A stretch of 64,000 bases of DNA. Origin: Erysipelotrichaceae bacterium. GTDB taxonomy: Bacteria; Bacillota_I; Bacilli_A; Erysipelotrichales; Coprobacillaceae. Location of the stretch: contig JAJQFG010000104.1 in the NCBI GenBank assembly GCA_021201315.1, positions 60,693 to 124,692 of the forward strand, written 5' to 3'. A program made the translations under genes and the position numbers. Of this stretch, positions 57,002 to 64,000 are shown piece after piece; position 1 is the stretch's first letter; each line of letters starts with the position of its first letter. The notes below the pieces were generated by a model that saw only the letters and a list, made by a program, of their open reading frames with translations, was not told where the DNA came from and did no database searches.

Positions 57002-58390
57002 CTATCTTTTTTTCTTCTTTTTATGTCTGACTTTCTTACGATATGGATTATATGTATTATTTTGTTTTTTACGTTGCGTTGGCATGCCAGTAACTGGATC
57101 AATATTACCCATTTGTTTCATCATTTGTTTTGTATTTTCTAATTGTTTAACCAAACGATTAACTTCAGCTACAGTATGACCAGAACCATTAGCAATTCTT
57201 ATTTTTCTTTTAGCATTCAATAAATCAGGATTTTTACGTTCTGCAGGTGTCATGGAATATATAATAGATTCCATCACTTTAAAACGTTGATTGGTTTCTT
57301 CATCATCAATATCAACTTTTGGCATACCAGGAATCATTTTCATAATACCTGAAATTGGACCAAGTTTTTGCATATTATGCATCTGTTCAAGTAAATCATC
57401 AAAGCCAAAAATGCCTTGTTGCATACGTTCTGCAGTTTTAACGGCTTCTTTTTCATCATAAACATCCTGAACTTTTTCTACTAATGAAACAACATCCCCC
57501 ATGCCAAGAATTCTATCAGCCATACGCTCAGGATAGAACAAATCAATAGCATCAAGCTTTTCACCAGTACCGATAAACTTAATAGGAACATGGGTTACAT
57601 GACGAATAGAAATAGCGCCACCACCACGAGAATCACCATCTAGTTTTGTAAGCACTGCCCCCGTAATACCTAATTGTTCATTAAATGAAGAAGCAACATT
57701 AACGATATCTTGACCAGTTAAGGCATCAACAACCAATAATATATCGCTAGGATGAGCAATTTCCTTAATATCAGCTAATTCCTGCATTAAAGGCTCATCA
57801 ATATGTAAACGACCTGCTGTATCTATTAAGATAACATCATGATGATTTTCTTGTCCATAAACTAAAGCATCACGAACAATATCTTGAGCTGAAACATCTG
57901 TTCCTTTTTCAAATACTGGTATATTCAATTGCTTTCCTAACGTAACCAACTGATCAATGGCAGCAGGACGATAGATATCAGCTGCTACCAATAATGGTTT
58001 TTTACTTTTCTTTTCAACCAAATATTTTGCAATTTTTGCAGCAGAAGTTGTTTTACCAGAACCTTGAAGACCAACCATCATAATGACTGTAGGTGTTTTT
58101 GACAAATCCAATTCACTTTCTTTAGTACCTAACAATTCTACTAATTCATCATGAACAATCTTGACTACAACCTGTCCAGGTTTCAAAGAACCTAAAACAT
58201 CCTGCCCTAATGCTTTTTCTTTTGTCTGTGCGATAAATTCTCTAACAACATCATAATTGACATCAGCTTCAAGTAATGCTAAACGTATTTCACGAAGCAT
58301 CTCGTCCATATTTTCTTCAGTTAGAGTTGATTGCCCTCTTACTTTTTTTAAACTTTCCTGTAATCTTTCAGAAAGAGATTCAAAAGCCAT
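57002..58390 (-). CDS. ffh: Signal recognition particle protein Ffh
   Basis: Ffh targets nascent membrane proteins with SRP RNA. The 462-aa protein has the N and G domains (GLQGSGKTTSAAKIA about 107-121, DTAGRLHID, TKLDGDSRGGGA) and a C-terminal M domain with GPISGIMKMIPGMP and the RNA-binding SGHTVAEVNRLV. The last 25 residues are Lys/Arg-rich. It is downstream of ylxM, 12 nt apart. Confidence 0.97.
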   Translation of the reverse strand: MAFESLSERLQESLKKVRGQSTLTEENMDEMLREIRLALLEADVNYDVVREFIAQTKEKALGQDVLGSLKPGQVVVKIVHDELVELLGTKESELDLSKTPTVIMMVGLQGSGKTTSAAKIAKYLVEKKSKKPLLVAADIYRPAAIDQLVTLGKQLNIPVFEKGTDVSAQDIVRDALVYGQENHHDVILIDTAGRLHIDEPLMQELADIKEIAHPSDILLVVDALTGQDIVNVASSFNEQLGITGAVLTKLDGDSRGGGAISIRHVTHVPIKFIGTGEKLDAIDLFYPERMADRILGMGDVVSLVEKVQDVYDEKEAVKTAERMQQGIFGFDDLLEQMHNMQKLGPISGIMKMIPGMPKVDIDDEETNQRFKVMESIIYSMTPAERKNPDLLNAKRKIRIANGSGHTVAEVNRLVKQLENTKQMMKQMGNIDPVTGMPTQRKKQNNTYNPYRKKVRHKKKKKR

Positions 58391-58402
58391 AAATTCTACC
58401 TC

Positions 58403-58732
58403 CTATATCCTTCTTAACATTTCTAAATAATCATTGAGTTCTTCATTATTTTGATTTTGCTTATTTTCAATGCGTTCAATAAGTTCTAATCTTTGTTGAT
58501 GTTTTTCTAGTAAATGGAGCTTATTTTCATAAGTTTCTAATGTATGAACAGCACGTTTTAAATTATCAAACACTGCATTACGTGATACATTTAACTCCTC
58601 TGCAATTTCACCTAAAGACAAATCTTCTTGATAATACAATGATAAATATTGGCGTTGTTTATCCGTTAATAACTCTTCATAACAATCCATTAAAAGATTA
58701 ACATGTTGTTTTTTCTCTAAACTATCTTCCAT
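58403..58732 (-). CDS. ylxM: YlxM family helix-turn-helix protein
   Basis: This 109-aa protein is related to sigma factor region 4 ([21 protein letters not shown], in two parts: [13 protein letters not shown] and [22 protein letters not shown]). In streptococci YlxM influences SRP function. Location between ftsY and ffh is conserved. It starts 3 nt after ftsY. Confidence 0.93.
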   Translation of the reverse strand: MEDSLEKKQHVNLLMDCYEELLTDKQRQYLSLYYQEDLSLGEIAEELNVSRNAVFDNLKRAVHTLETYENKLHLLEKHQQRLELIERIENKQNQNNEELNDYLEMLRRI

Positions 58733-58735
58733 TGT

Positions 58736-59713
58736 CTACTCCATCATATTTTTACATAAACCATAAATATATTGTTCCAAATCAAATTCCTGTAGATCAT
58801 CCATTTGTTCACCTAAACCTATAAATTTAACAGGAATATTCAATTTATCTTTAATAGATAACACAATACCACCTTTAGCTGTACCATCCATCTTCGTTAA
58901 AACAATACCTGTAATATCCGTGATTTTTGCAAACTCTGAAGCTTGAGAAACACCATTCTGACCAGTTGTTGCATCAATTACCAATAATGTTTCTTGAGGT
59001 CCATTTGGGACAACACGCTTAATAATACGATTCATCTTTTCTAATTCATTCATTAGATTGACTTTATTTTGTAAACGTCCAGCAGTATCACATATTAAAA
59101 CATCAACATTATTCTCTTTAGCCTTTTTCAAAGCATCAAAAACAACCGCTGAAGGATCGCCACCTTCTTTGCCTTTAATACACTCAATATTTAAGCGATC
59201 TGCCCAAACAGCTAATTGATCAATTGCCCCAGCTCTAAAAGTATCGCCAGCTGCTAACATAACTGTTTTACCTTCATCAATCATCTTATGTGCTAATTTA
59301 GCAATAGTCGTAGTTTTACCTGCCCCATTAACACCAACCATTAAAATAACAGTCAAATCATTATCATCATAATTGATTTTGGTAGTCATATAGCCATCAT
59401 TAGCATATATAACAAACATTTTATCAACGATGATTTCATTGATTTTAGCAGGATCCTTAATATTTTGAAGTCTAACCTCTTTTTTTATTTCATCAACAAT
59501 TGTCATAACCATTGAAACGCCTACATCGCTCATAATAAGTATATTTTCTAATTCTTCAAAATAAGCATCATCAATTTCACGATAACGAGCTGCTAATTCA
59601 TTAATTTTAGAAGACAATGAAGAACTTGATTTATCCAACCCTGCAACATATTTTTCATTTTGCTTAGCTGAATTTCCTACCAAAGCTTCTTTTATTTTAC
59701 TAAAAAATCCCAT
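58736..59713 (-). CDS. ftsY: Signal recognition particle receptor FtsY
   Basis: This 325-aa SRP GTPase receptor has GVNGAGKTTTIAKLA (about 118-132), AAGDTFRAGAIDQL, CDTAGRLQNK, TKMDGTAKGG and FIGLGEQMDDLQEFD. It has almost no acidic A-domain, as in most Firmicutes. The second ATG (59713) is 9 nt from AGGAGG; the first (59719) is only 3 nt away. Confidence 0.96.
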   Translation of the reverse strand: MGFFSKIKEALVGNSAKQNEKYVAGLDKSSSSLSSKINELAARYREIDDAYFEELENILIMSDVGVSMVMTIVDEIKKEVRLQNIKDPAKINEIIVDKMFVIYANDGYMTTKINYDDNDLTVILMVGVNGAGKTTTIAKLAHKMIDEGKTVMLAAGDTFRAGAIDQLAVWADRLNIECIKGKEGGDPSAVVFDALKKAKENNVDVLICDTAGRLQNKVNLMNELEKMNRIIKRVVPNGPQETLLVIDATTGQNGVSQASEFAKITDITGIVLTKMDGTAKGGIVLSIKDKLNIPVKFIGLGEQMDDLQEFDLEQYIYGLCKNMME

Positions 59714-59726
59714 ATTCATATACCTC

Positions 59727-62672
59727 CTAAACAGGATTAGCTAAATCAATAGCATCTTTCAATTTTACACTTACTAATTTTGTAACACCTTTTTGTTGCA
59801 TAGTAGCACCATAAAGAAGATCACATTCTTCCATTGTACCTTCACGATGCGTTACAACAATAAACTGTGTTTCACTAGAGAAAGAACGCAAATATTTTGC
59901 AAATCTTTCAACATTAGCTACATCCAATGCTGCTTCAACCTCATCCAAAATACACATAGGTAAAGGTCTTACACGTAATATAGCAAATAGACATGATATT
60001 GCAATTAATGCTTTTTCCCCACCAGAAAACAAAGTAATATTTTGCACTGCTTTACCAGGCGGTTGCACATCAATATCAATTCCTGTTTCTAAAATATTGT
60101 CTGGATCACTATATTTTAATTGAGCTTTGCCACCACCAAACAAACTTCTAAAAACAATATTAAATTCTTTATTGATTTTTTCAAAAGTATCACTAAAACG
60201 ATTTATCATGATTTCATCCATCTCATCAATAGCTTTTAATATACTATCTTGAGCATGTAATAAATCTAAACGTTGTGTATTCAGTGTTTCATAACGTGAC
60301 GAAATACTTTGAAAATCTTCAATAGACTGAATATTAACATTTCCTAAACTTTCAATTTCATGTTGTAATGTTTTGACTTCTTCTCTTGCTTTATCCATAT
60401 CTAAAGTAAGTGTATATTCTTCTTTAGCATGATCATATGTCATCTTATATTCATCATTCAATCTTTTCAAGTAATTCGATAATTCTGTTTCATTTTTTGC
60501 CTTTAATACTTGTTTTTGTGATATTTCTGATTGAATTTGACGTAATTGTTGACGCATTTGTTTCAATATATTTTCTGTTTTATCGTTGTCATTCACAAAA
60601 CTCATACGTAATTCTCTTTTAGCTTGAATTGATTCAGTTAAACGATCACGTTTTTTCTTAGCTGCATTTAATTCATTAATCATTTCATTATTTTGAGAAC
60701 CATTTTCTAAAGCAGATAATTCAATACTTTGATGTGTCAAACTTTCATATTCACTTTTAGTAACATTTAATTCATTGCGTTTATTGGTAACAACCACTTC
60801 TAACTTAGCAAATGACATCTGTTTTTGAAGCAAATTATGTGCAATTTCTCTACCCTGATTATCCAAATCATTAAGCATTGTTTTTTTCTCATTTAATTGT
60901 TTTTCTTGTTTCTTAATAGTTTCTTCAAGTCTTTGCATTTCACGTTTACTTTCATATGGAGAGTTTTGATTGCGATTACTACCACCTGTCAAAGATCCAC
61001 CAATATTCACAACATCACCATCAAGTGTTACCACTTTATAACGATTAAATGTAGCTTTTGATAAAGCAGAAGCATTTTCCAATGTATCTGCTAAAATGAT
61101 ATGTCCTAATTGATTTTTTACAACATTACCTATATGTTTATCATATTTTACAAAATCACTCATAATGCCTAAATATCCTTTTGTATTTTGACATACCATA
61201 AAATGTTCTTGTCGTAATTGTCTTGGTTGCATAGTATCTAAAGGCAGAAAAGTAGCTCTGCCTGATTTATTATTTTTTAAAAAGCTAATAGCATTTCTTG
61301 CATCTTTATCACTTTGACATACAATAAATTGTATAGCTCCACCTAGTGCTACAGAAAGGGCTGTTTCATACTTTTCGTCGCATTGTATAATATCACCTAA
61401 AATACCTATAATACCATTTAATGATCGTTTTGCTTGTAAAACAGAACGAACACCATAACTATAACCAGATTTATTTTCTATAGCATCTAATAATTGTGTA
61501 TGTTTTTGACGATTGTTGTAAAGCGAAAGATTTAATTGTTCAATTTCATCTCTTAAATGTGTTATTTTTGTACGATTGGTTTCCTGTGCTGCTTCTAAAG
61601 TTTGTTTTTCATTTTTTGTTTCATTATAACGATTAACACGGTCATTATATTCGTTAATGGCATCTTGTAGTAATTGTTTTAAAGAATTTATTTTTTGTTC
61701 AATATCTTCTTTAGAAGTTGTTTCTAAAAGATGTTTACGATTAGCATCTATTTCTACTTTTTGTGTTTCTAATTCATTAACACGATTCATAGCTCCTAAT
61801 AGTTGTCCTTGTAAATCATTGATTTCACTATCTAAATCAAACATCTTTTTCTTATATGTTTCATTTTGCTGTTCATTTAATAATATTTGTCCATCAATTT
61901 GTGTTTCGTCTTTTTTTAATATATCAATATCATGATTCAATTTTTTTAATGAATCTGATATTTGACTAATTTCTGATACAAGTACAGTAACCTCAATTGA
62001 TTGCAATTGATCTTTTAATTCTAAATAAGTTTCAGCTTTTTCTTTTTGACGTTTTAAAGGTCCAATTTGTTTTTCCAATTCCAAACAAATATCTTCAACA
62101 CGATCCAAATTATCACGTGTACGTTCCAATTTACGTATGGATTCTGTCTTTCTTTTTTTATACTTAGCTACACCAGCTGCTTCTTCAAACATACCACGTC
62201 GATCTTCTGGCTTACTATCTGCAAATGTAGAAATATTTCCCTGTGAAATAATAGACAACGAATCTCTACCCAATCCTGTATCCATAATTAAATCAACAAT
62301 ATCCTTTAAACGACAAGATTGCTGATTAATCAAATACTCTGCTTCATTATTTTGACGATAAAGTCTTCTCGTAATCTCTATTTCATTATAATCCAAACTC
62401 ATCGTACGGTCTTGATTATCAAATACTAAAGTAACTTCAGCAACATTTTGAGCCTTACGATCTTCACTACCATTGAAAATAACATCAGACATATTTGATC
62501 CTCTAAGAGACTTCACTGATTGTTCTCCTAAAACCCAACGAACAGCATCTGCAATATTTGATTTTCCACAACCATTAGGTCCTACAATTCCAGTAATCCC
62601 AGGCTGAAATTCTATAACTGATTTATCTGCAAAAGACTTAAAACCATGTAGTTCTATTCTTTTTAAATACAT
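59727..62672 (-). CDS. smc: Chromosome segregation protein SMC, short-armed
   Basis: SMC forms the ATPase rod of condensin. Walker A GPNGCGKSN (about 32-40), hinge about 400-570 (IGILGDIIQC, VNIGGSLTGGSN), signature LFSGGEKALIAI, Walker B CILDEVEAALD and the H-loop VVTHREGTM are present. At 981 aa it is about 200 residues shorter than Bacillus SMC (1186), with both coiled coils reduced, a length seen in mycoplasmas. Starts 6 nt after the kinase stop. Confidence 0.96.
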   Translation of the reverse strand: MYLKRIELHGFKSFADKSVIEFQPGITGIVGPNGCGKSNIADAVRWVLGEQSVKSLRGSNMSDVIFNGSEDRKAQNVAEVTLVFDNQDRTMSLDYNEIEITRRLYRQNNEAEYLINQQSCRLKDIVDLIMDTGLGRDSLSIISQGNISTFADSKPEDRRGMFEEAAGVAKYKKRKTESIRKLERTRDNLDRVEDICLELEKQIGPLKRQKEKAETYLELKDQLQSIEVTVLVSEISQISDSLKKLNHDIDILKKDETQIDGQILLNEQQNETYKKKMFDLDSEINDLQGQLLGAMNRVNELETQKVEIDANRKHLLETTSKEDIEQKINSLKQLLQDAINEYNDRVNRYNETKNEKQTLEAAQETNRTKITHLRDEIEQLNLSLYNNRQKHTQLLDAIENKSGYSYGVRSVLQAKRSLNGIIGILGDIIQCDEKYETALSVALGGAIQFIVCQSDKDARNAISFLKNNKSGRATFLPLDTMQPRQLRQEHFMVCQNTKGYLGIMSDFVKYDKHIGNVVKNQLGHIILADTLENASALSKATFNRYKVVTLDGDVVNIGGSLTGGSNRNQNSPYESKREMQRLEETIKKQEKQLNEKKTMLNDLDNQGREIAHNLLQKQMSFAKLEVVVTNKRNELNVTKSEYESLTHQSIELSALENGSQNNEMINELNAAKKKRDRLTESIQAKRELRMSFVNDNDKTENILKQMRQQLRQIQSEISQKQVLKAKNETELSNYLKRLNDEYKMTYDHAKEEYTLTLDMDKAREEVKTLQHEIESLGNVNIQSIEDFQSISSRYETLNTQRLDLLHAQDSILKAIDEMDEIMINRFSDTFEKINKEFNIVFRSLFGGGKAQLKYSDPDNILETGIDIDVQPPGKAVQNITLFSGGEKALIAISCLFAILRVRPLPMCILDEVEAALDVANVERFAKYLRSFSSETQFIVVTHREGTMEECDLLYGATMQQKGVTKLVSVKLKDAIDLANPV

Positions 62673-62677
62673 TCCAT

Positions 62678-64000
62678 TTATCCTTTCTTTAATCTACCAC
62701 CAATTAAAAAAGTTCTATTTTCTGGTAATTTGACAGTAAACTCACTACCACCATCTTCTCTTGAAACAACATCAATGCTGCCTTGATGCAAATCAACAAT
62801 ACGTTTAACAATTGATAATCCTAAACCATTACCTTCAATCTTTCGAGATTTATCAGAACGATAAAATCTTTCAAAAATGTGAGAAATGGCTTCCTTACTC
62901 ATACCAATTCCCGTATCTTGAACACTAACTTCTACACCTAATACCGTTTTTTTAACTTTAATAGTCACAATACCATTATCATTTGTATATTTTATCGCAT
63001 TATTAATAAGATTTAACCAAACTTGTTCTAATCTGGCTTCATCAGCCTGTATCATAACATCATTTTTAGGTTTTTCAAACTCAATTTCAATATTTTTACT
63101 ATCAGCCAAATGAAGTTGTGTATCAATAACACGATCCAATTGATCAATTAATGAATATTCAGCTATATCCAATTGAACATCTTCCCCATCAAGTAATGTT
63201 AATTGTAACATATTTTTTGATAATGTTGATAATCGACGACTATGAAATAAGATGATATCAGCATATTTTTGTCTTTGTTCATCACTTATTTTTTCATTCT
63301 TTAAAATAGTGGCAAAACCACTAATAGCTGTTAATGGCGTCTGGAATTCATGTGAAACATCAGATATAAACTGTTGACGTGTTTCTTCCTGTTTAGCTAG
63401 TTGTTGTGCCATTTGATTAAAACTGCGATTCAAACGTGCAATTTCATCATTACCTGTATAATTAACACGAACATGATAATTACCTTTGGATAATTCGTTT
63501 GTCGCTTTAGTTAAACGTGATATTGGTTTAACAATAATATCGGCAATCACCAAAAAGATAACACTACCAGCAATTAAAATACAAAAGATAGCTATGATAC
63601 CAGAAGTCAAAAAAACTGTTTCTCTTTCTTCAATATCTTTTTGAGCTTTAATAATATAAACAGTTCCATTAATCTCATAAGATTTAGCAAATTGTCTAAT
63701 AGAAGAATCATTAGAAGAAACAACTTCACCAACATTATCATAAAGATATTGTAATGACTTTTCATCCAAAAAATCATCAACATTGCCGTAACTTTTTGTA
63801 TTATTATTACTGATAATTGCAAAACTTAAATCAGAAGAAGTTTCATAATCTTTTAAAACTTGATCTAACTTTTCATTATCAATATCATCAATGAAATCAC
63901 TAATTAATTGTGTAGAACTATTTAATTCATCAATAGCCATTTGAGTCAAAGCACTATTATTTCTTCTTAACGAAAAATAACCAGCAATCGAAAAACTCAA
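62678..64000 (-). CDS. Sensor histidine kinase, N-terminus beyond window
   Basis: At least 440 residues with no certain start at the edge. An extracellular sensor region of about 110 residues precedes a transmembrane helix (about 130-155), a HAMP domain (156-208) and HisKA with His217 in SDVSHEFQTPLTAI. The ATPase domain has NLINNAIKYTND, VQDTGIGM, FERFYRSDKS and GNGLGLSIVK. It is a typical class I two-component kinase; the regulator should lie beyond 64000. It occupies the place where rnc usually precedes smc. Confidence 0.92.
   Translation of the reverse strand: MSFSIAGYFSLRRNNSALTQMAIDELNSSTQLISDFIDDIDNEKLDQVLKDYETSSDLSFAIISNNNTKSYGNVDDFLDEKSLQYLYDNVGEVVSSNDSSIRQFAKSYEINGTVYIIKAQKDIEERETVFLTSGIIAIFCILIAGSVIFLVIADIIVKPISRLTKATNELSKGNYHVRVNYTGNDEIARLNRSFNQMAQQLAKQEETRQQFISDVSHEFQTPLTAISGFATILKNEKISDEQRQKYADIILFHSRRLSTLSKNMLQLTLLDGEDVQLDIAEYSLIDQLDRVIDTQLHLADSKNIEIEFEKPKNDVMIQADEARLEQVWLNLINNAIKYTNDNGIVTIKVKKTVLGVEVSVQDTGIGMSKEAISHIFERFYRSDKSRKIEGNGLGLSIVKRIVDLHQGSIDVVSREDGGSEFTVKLPENRTFLIGGRLKKG

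Overview
The window is AT-rich, densely packed bacterial DNA, with about 65 protein genes, almost all on the minus strand. It reads as a spore-forming, gut-type low-GC Firmicute close to the Erysipelotrichia/Coprobacillaceae. The reasons are gene order shared with Bacillus (gerE-gerM-ysnB, smc-ftsY-ylxM-ffh-rpsP-khpA-rimM-trmD-rplS-rbgA-rnhB, ligA-camS-gatCAB, rplU-prp-rpmA-obg, dprA-topA-trmFO-xerC), an SMC of Mollicutes-like short length (981 aa), the sporulation regulator GerE and a GerM protein, and an L27 protein with the Prp-cleaved leader. The species assignment is inference.

Layout. 1-400: a 35-bp tandem repeat, tRNA-Arg(UCU) with promoter and terminator. 0.4-8.7 kb: membrane protein, YfcE-type phosphoesterase, gerM, a VanY-fold protein that has lost its zinc ligands, gerE, uvrC, mutS2, cvpA. 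8.8-11.8 kb (+): an RNase HIII homologue lacking catalytic aspartates, then an ABC ATPase and an FtsX-like permease broken by a homopolymer frameshift. 11.8-24.6 kb: comEB, rluD, lspA, DUF1836, hemolysin III family, a membrane-anchored MutS-like ATPase, uppP, an AI-2E-family permease behind an attenuator-like leader, an amidohydrolase, PlsC-like and GtrA-like genes, rlmD-like, a bitopic membrane protein. 24.7-38.4 kb: gatCAB, camS, ligA, hemW, sdaA, holA, comEC, comEA, ruvAB. 38.4-39.2 kb: a self-contained type III (RNA-protein) toxin-antitoxin module. 39.2-46.7 kb: obgE, rpmA, prp, rplU with L21 leader, xerC, trmFO, topA, dprA. 46.6-48.5 kb: a type IV AbiE toxin-antitoxin pair between two 61-bp direct repeats that duplicate the 5' end of dprA. 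48.6-52.6 kb: an operon of glutamate-cysteine ligase, class II amidotransferase, ATP-grasp ligase and esterase. 52.6-64 kb: rnhB to smc translation/secretion/chromosome cluster, ending in a sensor kinase cut by the window edge.

The main discoveries are the two toxin-antitoxin modules slotted between housekeeping genes. The type III module has two 54-nt pseudoknot repeats, an internal terminator and a toxin gene. The AbiE module looks like a minimal integrated island that rebuilt the start of dprA. Secondary points are two apparent pseudoenzymes (RNase HIII and VanY-like), a leader peptide with terminator upstream of the AI-2E permease, two frameshifts at poly-A runs, and a gamma-glutamyl-cysteine operon without a recognisable glutathione synthetase. 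Competence genes (comEA, comEC, comEB, dprA) are spread through the window, but the rest of the uptake machinery is not here.
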